DNA of 64,000 nucleotides, taken from NCBI RefSeq assembly GCF_040372045.1, contig NZ_BAABWH010000002.1; one strand, given 5' to 3'. The notes under the pieces were generated by a model. That model made no database searches, was not told the origin of the DNA, and saw nothing but the letters and a program-made list of their open reading frames with translations. This DNA comes from Thalassolituus sp006212115 (GTDB lineage: Bacteria > Pseudomonadota > Gammaproteobacteria > Pseudomonadales > Oceanobacteraceae). Below, in pieces: positions 55,792 to 64,000 of the stretch. Both the position numbers and the translations under genes were made by a program. The first letter of the stretch is position 1. Each line of letters starts with the position of its first letter.

Positions 55792-56535
55792 TTACCTGTC
55801 TAACAGCACTATGTTGTAGGTTTTTTCGTCGACGGCGGTGCCGGTTTCATCCCAGGTTATTTCCTGTAATTCGATGTTCCTGCGTCTGGCGTCGATGCCG
55901 GTACTGCACCGCGTACCGTACCCCGGAGCGATAATAAACTGAGCCGAGAGCAGGCGTTCCCAAAGTAATGGAACGCCGGTCTGCGGGAGTTCGTTGTCTG
56001 GCCAGATCTGGCGTCGGTCTAATAATCCCGCATAGGGTGGACTGGCATGAGCGAGTTGTTGCTTCGCCAGTTCAGCTTTGGGCCACGGGCTGTCTAATTG
56101 TGCATTGCTCAGGCTGTACAGGCCCGCTTCCAGCCGCCTGGTTGTTATCTGTGGATGATTACACAGGTACCAGAGCTCGGTCTGGTCGCCAATCAGGAGA
56201 TTAAAAGGGGCATACTGCTCAGCGTTAACAGTGGTGAGCCAATCCTCGGGGGATTGGCCAGAGGTGAGATAGCTGAGGACAAGTTCACCTCGTGAGCGGG
56301 GATCTTCCGGACCTGCTCCGGGGGCCCGGACATTGGTCAGCGCCGCCCAGCGTCCTTCCTCTGTGACACCGAGCCAGGTCCCACCTTGCTCCAGGTCTTT
56401 GCCTGCATAAAGTCCCATATATTCCGGCCAAGGACGCATGGTTGCAGCGGGGCGACGGTAAACTTCATCCCGGTTGGCACTAAGGCGAAGCCAGCATTCG
56501 GTGCCGGGTTGCCAGTCAAATACGATTAGACACAT
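55792..56535 (-). CDS. NRDE (TANGO2-like) family protein
   Basis: A 247-residue protein that starts MCLIVFDWQPGTECWLRLSANRDEVYRRP; the NRDE motif gives the family its name. Also present are GGTWLGVTEEGRWAALTNVRAPG and LLSAQFIIAPGYGTRCST. The family includes human TANGO2; a role in heme or lipid handling has been proposed. No signal peptide was seen. A gap of 72 bases separates it from the LdtD-like gene on the same strand. Confidence 0.9.
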   Translation of the reverse strand: MCLIVFDWQPGTECWLRLSANRDEVYRRPAATMRPWPEYMGLYAGKDLEQGGTWLGVTEEGRWAALTNVRAPGAGPEDPRSRGELVLSYLTSGQSPEDWLTTVNAEQYAPFNLLIGDQTELWYLCNHPQITTRRLEAGLYSLSNAQLDSPWPKAELAKQQLAHASPPYAGLLDRRQIWPDNELPQTGVPLLWERLLSAQFIIAPGYGTRCSTGIDARRRNIELQEITWDETGTAVDEKTYNIVLLDR

Positions 56536-56658
56536 AGTGGCAGTGTAACCAACTCAAGCACCTGTCAGGTAGCGTTCGTTGATATCAACAGACTGTTGAT
56601 GTGTACACAGGATACGATTGCTTCATAATGCCGCTTCATTTTATATGGAAGTTCGTGC

Positions 56659-57447
56659 ATGACATTCCTCCTCTATTTGCTGGTCGGTGCCTTTGCCGGT
56701 GTTCTCGCAGGTCTGTTTGGTATCGGCGGCGGCATGGTCATTGTCCCGGTCTTGATTATTTCTTTTACCGCAGCGGGTATCTCGCCCGAAGTTATGACGC
56801 ATATGGCCGTGGCCACCTCGTTGACGACCATCGTGTTTACCTCGATCAGCTCGGTGCATGAGCATCACAGTAAAGGCGCTATCGACTGGAGTATTGTGCG
56901 CAGCATGACATTCGGTATCGTGGTGGGTACCGCGTTGGGTGTGGCCTTTATCAGTGAAGTCCCGGGTCCGGTACTGCAAATCATTATTGGTGTGTTTGCT
57001 CTGCTGGTGGCGGCCAAAATGTTCAGTGGTTGGGAACCGCCAGGTAGCGGAGCACGCCCATCTGCGAAGGGCTTTATGACTGCAGGCAGCATGATAGGTT
57101 TTGGCTCGTCCTGGTTTGGTATTGGTGGAGGCACCTTTACTGTGCCGTATTTATCCTGGATGCGCTTCGATATGCGTCAGGCGGTGGCGACCTCCGCAGC
57201 GTGTGGTATTCCTATCGCGCTGACCGGTGCGGTGGCCAATGTCGCGGCTGGGTGGGATAACGAGCTGCTGCCCTCGGGGGCGACGGGGTACATCTATTGG
57301 CCTGCCGTGGTTGGTATTGCGTTGACGAGTGTGCCTTTTGCGCGGGTTGGGGCAAAACTGGCTCACCGACTTGATGCCGCACTGCTGAAAAAGCTGTTCG
57401 CTGTGTTACTCTGCGTCGTCGGAATTCGCTTTATCTTTTTCTCTTGA
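56659..57447 (+). CDS. TSUP (TauE/SafE) family permease
   Basis: A 262-residue inner membrane protein with about eight helices and two repeated halves (GVLAGLFGIGGGMVIVPVLI at residue 14; a second GFGSSWFGIGGGTFTVPYLS near 155). These glycine-rich motifs define the sulfite/organosulfonate exporter family TauE/SafE. Substrate unknown. GGAAG lies eight bases before the ATG. It is 10 bases upstream of lgt and likely shares its transcript. Confidence 0.92.
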   Translation: MTFLLYLLVGAFAGVLAGLFGIGGGMVIVPVLIISFTAAGISPEVMTHMAVATSLTTIVFTSISSVHEHHSKGAIDWSIVRSMTFGIVVGTALGVAFISEVPGPVLQIIIGVFALLVAAKMFSGWEPPGSGARPSAKGFMTAGSMIGFGSSWFGIGGGTFTVPYLSWMRFDMRQAVATSAACGIPIALTGAVANVAAGWDNELLPSGATGYIYWPAVVGIALTSVPFARVGAKLAHRLDAALLKKLFAVLLCVVGIRFIFFS

Positions 57448-57457
57448 TGGACTCGAC

Positions 57458-58270
57458 ATGCTGACTTATCCGGATATTAACCCCGTCGCGTTTGAATTTG
57501 GTTTTCTGCAGGTGCACTGGTACGGACTGATGTACCTTGCGGCTTTTGCCTCGGCTTATTTACTCGCGAGCTGGAGGGCAAAACAGCCCGGCAGTGGCTG
57601 GACTACTCAGCAAGTGTCTGACCTGATTTTCTACGGTGCCATGGGTGTCGTGATCGGTGGTCGGATGGGTTACGTACTGTTTTATAACTTTCCGCAGTTT
57701 CTCGAAGATCCGCTGTGGTTACTGCGCGTTTGGGAAGGCGGTATGTCCTTCCATGGTGGTCTACTGGGCGTGCTGACGGCCATTGCCATATTCTGCAAAA
57801 TTCACAAGAAAAGCTTCTTTGATGTCGGCGATTTTGGTGCGCCGTTCGTACCCTTAGGTCTGATGTTCGGCCGTATCGGTAACTTCATCGGTGGCGAGCT
57901 CTGGGGGCGTGTCGCTGATCCGGAGCAGGTGCCTTGGGCTATGGTGTTTCCGCGAGCGGATGAGTTTGCTCGTCATCCTTCGCAGTTGTATCAGGCTGGC
58001 TTAGAGGGGCTGCTGCTGTTCTTGATTCTGTGGTTCTATTCTTCCCGGCCTCGTCCACAAAAAGCCGTCAGTGCGATGTTCCTGCTTGGCTACGGTGTGT
58101 TCCGTACCATTGCCGAGTTCTTCCGTGAGCCGGATGCGCATATTGGTTTCGACTTGTTTGGCTGGATGTCGCGTGGTCAGATGCTCAGCATTCCGATGAT
58201 TATTTTTGGTGTGATTCTGTTGGTGTGGGCGTATCGCAGCGCTGATAAGACTGGAGAAAACAAAGCATGA
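57458..58270 (+). CDS. lgt: Prolipoprotein diacylglyceryl transferase
   Basis: A 270-residue inner membrane enzyme that adds diacylglycerol to lipobox cysteines, the first step of lipoprotein maturation. The family signatures GMSFHGGLLG and GLMFGRIGNFIGGELWGR (short: GRIGNFINGE-like, here GRIGNFIGGE) are present. Its stop overlaps the thyA start (ATGA). Several lipoproteins in this window (20.4, 31.4 and 49 kb) are its predicted clients. Confidence 0.96.
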   Translation: MLTYPDINPVAFEFGFLQVHWYGLMYLAAFASAYLLASWRAKQPGSGWTTQQVSDLIFYGAMGVVIGGRMGYVLFYNFPQFLEDPLWLLRVWEGGMSFHGGLLGVLTAIAIFCKIHKKSFFDVGDFGAPFVPLGLMFGRIGNFIGGELWGRVADPEQVPWAMVFPRADEFARHPSQLYQAGLEGLLLFLILWFYSSRPRPQKAVSAMFLLGYGVFRTIAEFFREPDAHIGFDLFGWMSRGQMLSIPMIIFGVILLVWAYRSADKTGENKA

Positions 58271-59061
58271 AACAATATCTTGATCTGATGCGTCATGTTC
58301 GTGAGCACGGTGTTTTCAAAGAAGATCGTACTGGCACGGGCACATACAGCTGCTTCGGTTATCAGATGCGGTTCGACCTGAACGAAGGCTTCCCTCTGGT
58401 GACGACCAAAAAGCTTCACCTGCGCTCTATTATTCATGAGCTGCTCTGGTTCCTGAGTGGCGACACCAATATCCGCTACCTGAAAGAAAATGGCGTATCC
58501 ATCTGGGACGAGTGGGCCGATGAGGACGGTAACTTGGGTCCGGTGTACGGTTCGCAGTGGCGCAGTTGGCCAGCAGCGGGTGGTCGTCATATTGATCAGA
58601 TTACGCAAATTGTTGAGCAGATTAAGAACAACCCGGATTCACGCCGCCTGATCGTCAGTGCCTGGAACGTGGGTGAAATCGAAAACATGGCGCTGCCACC
58701 GTGTCATGCGTTTTTCCAGTTCTACGTTGCCGATGGCAAATTGTCTTGCCAGCTATATCAGCGCAGTGCCGATATCTTTCTTGGTGTGCCGTTTAACATC
58801 GCCAGTTACGCGCTGCTGGTTCATATGATGGCGCAGCAGTGTGATCTTGAGGTCGGCGATTTTGTCTGGACCGGGGGCGACGTGCATTTGTACGCCAACC
58901 ATCTTGAGCAAACCGACCTGCAGCTGACGCGTGAGCCTCTGCCTCTTCCTGAGCTGGTTATTCAGCGTAAGCCAGAGAGCATCTTCGACTATAAATTCGA
59001 AGATTTTGTGATTGAGGGGTACGAATCTCATCCGCACATTAAGGCCCCTGTCGCCATCTGA
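58267..59061 (+). CDS. thyA: Thymidylate synthase
   Basis: A 264-residue enzyme making dTMP from dUMP with methylene-THF. Nucleophile is C146 in ALPPCHAFFQFYV, and RTGTGTYSCFG near residue 21, LYQRSADIFLGVPFN and the C-terminal HPHIKAPVAI are conserved. It overlaps lgt by four bases. folA, which recycles the dihydrofolate it releases, lies 1.8 kb downstream. Confidence 0.97.
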   Translation: MKQYLDLMRHVREHGVFKEDRTGTGTYSCFGYQMRFDLNEGFPLVTTKKLHLRSIIHELLWFLSGDTNIRYLKENGVSIWDEWADEDGNLGPVYGSQWRSWPAAGGRHIDQITQIVEQIKNNPDSRRLIVSAWNVGEIENMALPPCHAFFQFYVADGKLSCQLYQRSADIFLGVPFNIASYALLVHMMAQQCDLEVGDFVWTGGDVHLYANHLEQTDLQLTREPLPLPELVIQRKPESIFDYKFEDFVIEGYESHPHIKAPVAI

Positions 59062-59101
59062 CCACATTGACACAATCCTGACACCTGACTTTTTGTGACT
59101 A

Positions 59102-59119
59102 CCCCGGTGAAAGCCGGGG
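59102..59119 (+). terminator. Hairpin after thyA
   Basis: CCCCGG-TGAAAG-CCGGGG, a perfect six-base stem 41 bases after the thyA stop, lacks a T run. It may stop or stabilise the lgt-thyA transcript. Confidence 0.4.
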
Positions 59120-59160
59120 AGCCTTCTACACTCAACCCATGAGTCATAAGGAGGTACTCC

Positions 59161-60831
59161 ATGTCACTGGTCAATACACTCTCATTTGAAACACCTTTAG
59201 TCCTCTGGCACTCGCTGGATGGCATGACCCCTGACTTACCCTCAGCAGTGCGCGTTTATCTGTGTGAGAACAGTCAGGCTGTTGCCGAAAGTTGGGGTAA
59301 TGGCGAAGGCGTGGTTGTTATTCACTCTTCAACATACTCTGAGGCGTTGCTACGTCGACTGGATTATCTCGCACAGGCGGTGCCAGATGCACCGGTTGTG
59401 GTGATGCTGAATTTCCCTGATATGCGTATGGAGCGTTTGTTAGCCTCGGGCGTTCAGGAGATTGTTGTGCAGGTCACAGATCTGATTCCGGCCATCAGGA
59501 AGGCGGCAACCCGCAAGTCCCGGGAGCGAGCGATGCAGACCGCACGCCACTACGACGCTCTGACAGATCTTCCCAACCGGGTGTTATTTCAGGACCGGCT
59601 TGAGCATGCCTTGGCATCCCACAAGCGCAGCAAGCATCCTATGGGGCTGGTAATTCTTGATGTCGGCCGGGTATCCCATCCGGACGAAGCCTACGAGCAC
59701 AGCCTGCACGATGCTGCGATTGAAACCATGGCCAACAGGCTTCGCAACGTCACCCGTAACTCGGATACGCTGGCGCGCATAGGGCCAAATACGTTTGCTT
59801 TGATTGCTCAGAACTTACGCCAGACACGAAATCTCTCTCAGGTGTGTGACAAGCTGGCGAGCCAGCTACGCCGACCCATGACGTACAACGGCGAAAGCAT
59901 CACCTTAACCGGTTGTGTTGGAGCCGGGCTGGCGGGCGAGTCTGACTTCGACGCCAATACCTTAATGCTGCATGCCGAAAATGCCCTGACGGGCGCACGT
60001 CAGGTGGGCGGCAACAATTACATGATCTACAACGCCCGCAGCGCAGAAGACCGTATTCGCAGTGGTCTGGAGAAGGCGATTTACCATGCACTCGAGCATC
60101 ATCAGATCACCATGGCGTATCAACCTCAGGTGAGCATGGATGGGCGGACACTGTACGGCGTGGAAGCCTTTATGCGCTGGGATCACCCTGTTTTTGGTCA
60201 GGTTCCTCCTGCCCAATTTATTCCCTTGCTGGAGAGTACAGGCCTGATCGAGACGTTCGGGTTGTGGGCTCTGAAGGCCTCTTGTCAGCAGTTTCGCGAC
60301 TGGTTGGAATCGGGATTGATGTCGGATTCTGCCCGTGTGTCGGTGAACCTGTCTGCACGTCAGTTTCATCAGCCTGATCTGGCAGATCAGGTGTTGAATA
60401 CTCTTGATGAGGTTGGGTTGGCTGGGCGTCACCTGACATTAGAGATCACAGAGACCATGCTGATGGAGGGCAGTGAGCATACTGCCGATGCATTGGCTCG
60501 CCTGCGATTCGAGAATATTGCGATTGCCATCGATGATTTCGGGACCGGTTACTCGTCTCTGTCGGATCTGAAAACCCTGCCGGTGGATTACCTGAAAATT
60601 GATCATGATTTCACCCGCTCGGTCGGTACGGACGACAGCGACAAAGCCATCGCGGGGTCGATTATTCACCTCGCGCACAGTCTCAAACTGAAGGTGATCG
60701 CCGAAGGGGTCGAGCAGGCGGGTGCTCAGGCAGTATTGTCTGAGCTGGGATGCGATGAGTTTCAGGGGAATCTGTTTTCAGCACCATTGGGAGCAGAAAA
60801 AATGCCAGCTGTACTCAGCCGCTGTGCCTGA
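59161..60831 (+). CDS. GGDEF/EAL protein with degenerate GGDEF
   Basis: A 556-residue cytoplasmic cyclic-di-GMP-type protein. The first 120 residues look like a pseudo-receiver. A GGDEF domain (about 125-290) has lost its motif: IGPNT at 207-211 stands where GGDEF should be, so no cyclase activity is expected. The EAL domain (300-550) has E335-A-F instead of EAL, but its other residues look intact: N396, E428, D458/D459, K479, E515 and Q535. It may be an active phosphodiesterase or a binding protein. A gene of its own, no operon partner. Confidence 0.88.
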   Translation: MSLVNTLSFETPLVLWHSLDGMTPDLPSAVRVYLCENSQAVAESWGNGEGVVVIHSSTYSEALLRRLDYLAQAVPDAPVVVMLNFPDMRMERLLASGVQEIVVQVTDLIPAIRKAATRKSRERAMQTARHYDALTDLPNRVLFQDRLEHALASHKRSKHPMGLVILDVGRVSHPDEAYEHSLHDAAIETMANRLRNVTRNSDTLARIGPNTFALIAQNLRQTRNLSQVCDKLASQLRRPMTYNGESITLTGCVGAGLAGESDFDANTLMLHAENALTGARQVGGNNYMIYNARSAEDRIRSGLEKAIYHALEHHQITMAYQPQVSMDGRTLYGVEAFMRWDHPVFGQVPPAQFIPLLESTGLIETFGLWALKASCQQFRDWLESGLMSDSARVSVNLSARQFHQPDLADQVLNTLDEVGLAGRHLTLEITETMLMEGSEHTADALARLRFENIAIAIDDFGTGYSSLSDLKTLPVDYLKIDHDFTRSVGTDDSDKAIAGSIIHLAHSLKLKVIAEGVEQAGAQAVLSELGCDEFQGNLFSAPLGAEKMPAVLSRCA

Positions 60832-60898
60832 TTCAAGCGCCTGACAAGCTCTGAGCAGGGCGGTATCATGCATCACCACCCTGACTCAGGAAGCAGAC

Positions 60899-61408
60899 GT
60901 GAAACTTTCAATGATAGTCGCCGTTGCCCAGAACGGCGTGATCGGCCGCGATAATGCCTTACCATGGCACTTACCCAATGATCTGAAGTACTTCAAGAAA
61001 ACCACTATGGGCAAGCCCGTTATTATGGGTCGCAAAACCTACGAAAGCATCGGGCGTCCTTTACCGGGCAGGACGAATATCGTGATTACCCGCCAGTCAG
61101 ATTACCAACCAGAGGGTGTGAAGGTTGTGGGGTCGGTCGCCGAAGCGCGGTCACTGGCAGAAAGCGTGTGCCTGATCGACGGTCAGGATGAGGCCATGAT
61201 CATGGGCGGTGCAGAGATCTACGCACTTGCGCTTGAAGATGCAGATCGCCTCTATCTCACCGAAGTTCATGCTGATGTTGAAGGGGATGCGTACTTCCCT
61301 GACTACGATAAGCAGCGCTGGTTAGAGGTTGGTCGCGAAGACTACAGCGCCGAAGGCAGCAACCCTTACGATTACAGTTTCGTCGTTTACGACGCTCTCC
61401 CCGAGTAA
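60899..61408 (+). CDS. folA: Dihydrofolate reductase
   Basis: A 169-residue enzyme reducing dihydrofolate with NADPH. The start KLSMIVAVAQNGVIGRDNALPWHLPNDLKYFK (key: GVIGRDNALPWHLPND), GKPVIMGRKTYESIGRPLPGR and IMGGAEIYA are conserved; the active acidic residue is D27 in the first of these. The start codon is GTG at 60899 with AGGA eight bases upstream. Confidence 0.96.
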   Translation: MKLSMIVAVAQNGVIGRDNALPWHLPNDLKYFKKTTMGKPVIMGRKTYESIGRPLPGRTNIVITRQSDYQPEGVKVVGSVAEARSLAESVCLIDGQDEAMIMGGAEIYALALEDADRLYLTEVHADVEGDAYFPDYDKQRWLEVGREDYSAEGSNPYDYSFVVYDALPE

Positions 61409-61573
61409 TCTTTTCCGCCCTGCAAGCTGCTTCGCCTGCAGGGTGTATCATACCGACACTCGGTAGTAACTTTTATTGATATTTAGCGGTATCGATGCGT
61501 ATTCATTTTGATGTAAAAAACTGAGTATAAAGAACGTTCGCAGATGCTCCATTCTTAATTTTTGCCTCTTTAG

Positions 61574-61945
61574 TCAATGCAGCAAAGCGATGATATTGCT
61601 GTTACCGATACGATCACACATATCCTGAGTTTTATCGCCTGCATGATGAATATGTTGCTGGCAATAAGATCGGAAGCAGGCACTTCGGCACGGCTTTCTG
61701 CATTCTCGTTGAAGCTTCTGCCGTAACCAGAAAAGGACCTCCAGCGGTTGGTGTTTTGAACAGGGAGACTCGCACACTTTCGCTAGCTCCATTGTCGCGT
61801 CGACAAATTCAGACACTTCCTCCGGGCCTGATGTCCGACTGGCAAGCAAGATAACGCTCAAAGTGACTCGGGTATTGGCGGTATCGTATTGTTTACGGAA
61901 TTCGTCTTGCATAAGGATACGTTTGCTGTGATGTGCGCTGCTCAT
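61574..61945 (-). CDS. Unrecognised Cys/His-rich small protein
   Basis: A 123-residue product I do not recognise. The middle (VTLSVILLASRT) is modestly hydrophobic; the C-terminal half is basic and Cys/His-rich: CESPCSKH, then CRKPCRSACFRSYCQQHIHH and DMCD (Cys spacings 3-4-3). This spacing could bind a metal. AGG lies six bases before the ATG at 61945. It starts 21 bases after the YeaC-like gene and is likely cotranscribed, behind a putative Fur box. It may still be a chance frame. Confidence 0.5.
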   Translation of the reverse strand: MSSAHHSKRILMQDEFRKQYDTANTRVTLSVILLASRTSGPEEVSEFVDATMELAKVCESPCSKHQPLEVLFWLRQKLQRECRKPCRSACFRSYCQQHIHHAGDKTQDMCDRIGNSNIIALLH

Positions 61946-61966
61946 GGTTAACCTGTTCCGTGGTAC

Positions 61967-62173
61967 TTAATTCAGCTGCTTGGGGAGATGTCCGCTGGGT
62001 CTTTGATCACGCAGGAATAACACTTCGAGGCAGATTTTACGTTGCTCCCCGGTGACGGTACGTCCATCAGGCCAATACCCAGCGCGAACGGCACCGGCAA
62101 AGATGGATAAAAGTTCTGTGGGGATATGTTCAGCGATGGTTTGAAAGTCGCTGGCGTATGCGTTGATGGTCAT
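61967..62173 (-). CDS. YeaC-like small protein (DUF1315 type)
   Basis: A 68-residue protein. Its core, IPTELLSIFAGAVRAGYWPDGRTVTGEQRKICLEVLF, resembles E. coli YeaC (MTPEVYQRLSTAVELGKWPDGVALTEEQKENCLQ; compare the shared WPDG and EQ..C). The family has no known function. A possible Fur box lies 14 bases before the ATG. The ribosome site is weak. Confidence 0.7.
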   Translation of the reverse strand: MTINAYASDFQTIAEHIPTELLSIFAGAVRAGYWPDGRTVTGEQRKICLEVLFLRDQRPSGHLPKQLN

Positions 62174-62186
62174 ATTTTGCTTTAAT

Positions 62187-62205
62187 ACAAATGATAATTA
62201 TTAAT
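62187..62205 (-). promoter_or_regulatory. Putative Fur box upstream of the YeaC-like gene
   Basis: ACAAATGATAATTATTAAT matches the 19-base Fur consensus GATAATGATAATCATTATC at 13 positions. The matches are concentrated in the central block ATGATAAT. It lies 14-32 bases before the start codon, where bound Fur would block transcription. The rest of the spacer up to 62357 shows nothing recognisable. Confidence 0.5.
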
Positions 62206-62357
62206 ATTAAGGCATCAAGACAAGGGGCTGCAAGCTCGCTATGAGAATCGAATGGGGTGGGAGGTAGGTAGGTCGATAAGAACCCCACAGTCAGCACCTC
62301 AGAAACAGGCGCGGCGCTCAAAGACTGTGAGGTCGGGGACAGCGCGCGGGCTGGAGA

Positions 62358-62873
62358 TCAGAGTTCGCGCTTCGCCTGAGTCATTTCGCTCCAGCGAGTG
62401 ATGGCGTCTTTCATTTCAGCCTGATTGAAATCAACACCAACTGCTTCACAGATTTCAGGAGTAAGAGCGCGTTTGCCTTTACGTACGCCTGCCATTTTCA
62501 CGAGTGCGTGCCCATAAAGCTTACCTTTGACCATCAGGCGCTGCTCAAAGTAGATGTACTTTTCATCCCACGAAGTGAGCTTGGTGTGAATTTCATACCC
62601 GGTAAACAGATTCAGTTCGCGGATAAAGGTGATTTCAAGAGAGGCAACAACGAGGTTGATGCGCTTATCGAACAGATGCTTGAACCAGCCGTTGTGGCGA
62701 AACAGCGTCCAGCGGGCCGCTTCCATTACGTTGAGGTACTTGGCGTTGTTCATGTGCAGATTGAAATCAATCTGATGAGGCCAGACGCGCTGACGCACAA
62801 CGGAGGTGCCTTGAGCGGGAATAATAGCGGGCTCGTTGCGTTTGATAATGGATTTAATAATCTGGCCAAGCAT
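62358..62873 (-). CDS. Acyl-CoA thioesterase, hotdog fold
   Basis: A 171-residue protein of the 4HBT/THEM6-like type. The hotdog helix and active region are RVWPHQIDFNLHMNNAKYLNVMEAARW (key: DFNLHMNNAKYL), followed by SLEITFIRELNLFTGYEIHTKL. Such proteins hydrolyse acyl thioesters; the substrate is unknown. I use the ATG at 62873, with GAGGG eight bases upstream, not the frame start at 62942. It follows the BASS carrier on the same strand. Confidence 0.85.
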   Translation of the reverse strand: MLGQIIKSIIKRNEPAIIPAQGTSVVRQRVWPHQIDFNLHMNNAKYLNVMEAARWTLFRHNGWFKHLFDKRINLVVASLEITFIRELNLFTGYEIHTKLTSWDEKYIYFEQRLMVKGKLYGHALVKMAGVRKGKRALTPEICEAVGVDFNQAEMKDAITRWSEMTQAKREL

Positions 62874-62959
62874 GGAACACCCTCGTGGCAGTGGCTGTAA
62901 AAGCCGCCATCTTACACCACAACGCCACCCGTGCATTGGCACGAGTGACGTTCAGGGGA

Positions 62960-63826
62960 TTAGCTGTTGGCCAGCGGGCGATTACGAATCCAGAGCGTGA
63001 ACAGCGTGGCGGTAATAAACATGATCAGGCTGTAAACAGACGGTGCTACGGCCATTTCAGTACTGCCAAGCAGAGTGGTGACAATCATCAAGGCCAGGGT
63101 ACCGTTCTGTAAGCCAACCTCTAAGCAAATGGTGCGAGCCTGATCTTTGTGATGCAGCAGCGCGTTACCAATCAGATAACCTGCGGCCATCGTGACCAGA
63201 TTAAGTACGAGTGCGGCAGGACCCGAGGCGATCGCAAAGTCGATCAGCTTGTCTCCCAGATTAATACAGATCATAACGATCAAGAGCGCCAGCACGGCGA
63301 CCGAGAAACGTGATACCCAAGGTTCCATCCGGGTGGCGAATTGCGCCGCAAAGTGACGGATAGACATGCCCACAACCACTGGGATCACAGTGACCACAAT
63401 CAGGGTGATCCAGGTTTTTGCCAGCGGCAGCTCGAAACTCTGTTCGCCACTTCCGTAATACCCGATCGCCCAGGTGCCCAGAATAGGAATGGTGAAGGGG
63501 GTGATAAATCCAATGACGGCGGTCAGAGATACCGATAATCCGACATCACCCCGTGCCAGCAAGGTGTAGAGGTTGGTCGTCACGCCACCCGGACAGAGGG
63601 CGAGAATGAAGAGGCCAATAGCGAGGGGGCCTGTCAGCCCGGTGAGCGCAATGATGCCAACAGCAATCGCGGGCAGCAGTAACATTTGGCAAATAGCGCC
63701 AATCAAGAATGCCTTTGGTTGGGCAACAACCCGGGTAAAGTCGGCGGGTCTGAGCCCCATTCCTACGCCTGTCATGATCAGAATCAGGGATATAGGTAAG
63801 GCTACTTGCGTCAGTATCTCGTACAT
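62960..63826 (-). CDS. Bile acid:sodium symporter family protein (BASS)
   Basis: A 288-residue inner membrane carrier with about ten helices. It shows the family segments CPGGVTTNLYTLLARGDVGLSVSLTA (key: CPGGVTTNLYTLLA) and ICLEVGLQNGTLALMIV (key: EVGLQNGTLA), which form the sodium and substrate sites. Family members take up bile acids or other organic anions; in bacteria substrates such as pantoate or short organic acids have been suggested. It lies 86 bases before the thioesterase gene. Confidence 0.92.
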   Translation of the reverse strand: MYEILTQVALPISLILIMTGVGMGLRPADFTRVVAQPKAFLIGAICQMLLLPAIAVGIIALTGLTGPLAIGLFILALCPGGVTTNLYTLLARGDVGLSVSLTAVIGFITPFTIPILGTWAIGYYGSGEQSFELPLAKTWITLIVVTVIPVVVGMSIRHFAAQFATRMEPWVSRFSVAVLALLIVMICINLGDKLIDFAIASGPAALVLNLVTMAAGYLIGNALLHHKDQARTICLEVGLQNGTLALMIVTTLLGSTEMAVAPSVYSLIMFITATLFTLWIRNRPLANS

Positions 63827-63847
63827 GGTGAGTCCGCATTATGTTAT

Positions 63848-64000
63848 TTAGCGACAGAAGCTATCGCAGCCCCGTAGGGATAGCAAGTGAACCCCGGGCA
63901 ACAGGTTGTCCCAAGCTGCTTTTAGTCGGTGGTGAATGGCGGGATCTGCACTTTGCCATACGGGACAGCGCTGACTATACCTAATAGCAGGGGCTTCTCT
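63848..64000 (-). CDS. C-terminal end of an unrecognised gene (cut by window edge)
   Basis: The minus-strand frame from 64000 is open for 50 codons to TAA (63850-63848), 21 bases before the BASS start. The translation includes RCPVWQSADPAIHHRLKAAW and ends LRGCDSFCR. The short spacing fits an operon with the BASS gene. A chance open frame of this length is possible, and I do not recognise it. Confidence 0.35.
   Translation of the reverse strand, partial: REAPAIRYSQRCPVWQSADPAIHHRLKAAWDNLLPGVHLLSLRGCDSFCR

Noticed and set aside
61418..61443. CCCTGCA...TGCAGGG hairpin after folA as a terminator
   Set aside because: The stem is perfect but the loop is 12 bases and no T run follows, so it is too weak to list as a terminator.

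Overview
The window reads as ordinary chromosome of an aerobic, Gram-negative gammaproteobacterium. Its outer membrane genes (TonB receptor, porin, lipoproteins), the order ygfA - 6S RNA - zapA - zapB-like - ygfB - pepP - ubiH - ubiI, and the order HAD phosphatase - rppH - ptsP - lgt - thyA - folA are those of the Pseudomonas/Oceanospirillales branch. I infer a marine Oceanospirillales-like bacterium (Thalassolituus/Oceanobacter-like); species cannot be fixed by eye. No phage, insertion sequence, CRISPR array or rRNA operon was seen.

Layout. 1-9.8 kb: start of gshA (cut by the edge), a TonB-dependent receptor, tex, pckA, hslO, hslR, a GMP/IMP nucleotidase and divergent nudE; nudE/yrfG/hslR/hslO/pckA is an E. 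coli-like neighbourhood. 9.9-15.5 kb is the most accessory stretch: a MATE pump, rsuA, a small membrane protein, lrgB/lrgA, a ParE-type toxin with ribbon-helix-helix antitoxin, a small membrane gene broken by an in-frame amber codon, an orphan RebB (R-body family) gene and tRNA-Leu(TAG). 15.6-20.3 kb: AI-2E transporter, cpxRA with a perfect CpxR box, and a short malic enzyme. 20.4-25.2 kb: a very large lipoprotein (EF/TSP3-type calcium repeats plus an RCC1 propeller) and a small outer-membrane barrel, apparently richer in A+T than the flanks. 25.3-31.4 kb: typA, glnA with a sigma-54 promoter and NtrC sites, and an OsmC-YcaO fusion. 31.4-36.1 kb: a beta-propeller lipoprotein, a MetR-like regulator, a lysophospholipase-like hydrolase and an EVE protein.

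36.2-42.4 kb: a 41-residue secreted or anchored peptide, 5-formyl-THF cyclo-ligase with 6S RNA just upstream, zapA/zapB-like, and the ygfB-pepP-ubiH-ubiI ubiquinone operon. 42.4-46.8 kb: a chemoreceptor-HDOD pair divergent from a porin and a small phosphate-binding-like periplasmic protein. 46.9-55.7 kb: rlmI, imelysin lipoprotein, HAD-IB phosphatase, rppH, ptsP, and a MepK-like peptidase with an LdtD-like L,D-transpeptidase. 55.8-64 kb: NRDE protein, TSUP permease, lgt-thyA, a degenerate GGDEF/EAL protein, folA, a putative Fur-controlled pair of small genes, a thioesterase, a bile-acid-sodium-symporter-like carrier and the tail of one more gene.

Genes that appear to work together: hslO/hslR (redox and heat stress), cpxRA (envelope stress, self-regulated), glnA under NtrC and sigma-54 (nitrogen), lgt-thyA-folA (lipoprotein maturation and folate/dTMP), pepP-ubiH-ubiI (ubiquinone), mepK/ldtD-like (3-3 crosslink turnover), and toxin-antitoxin-lrgAB-rsuA as one long co-directional run. 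No complete undescribed system was found. The best leads are the orphan RebB gene, the amber-split gene, the toxin/LrgAB run and the Fur-box pair.
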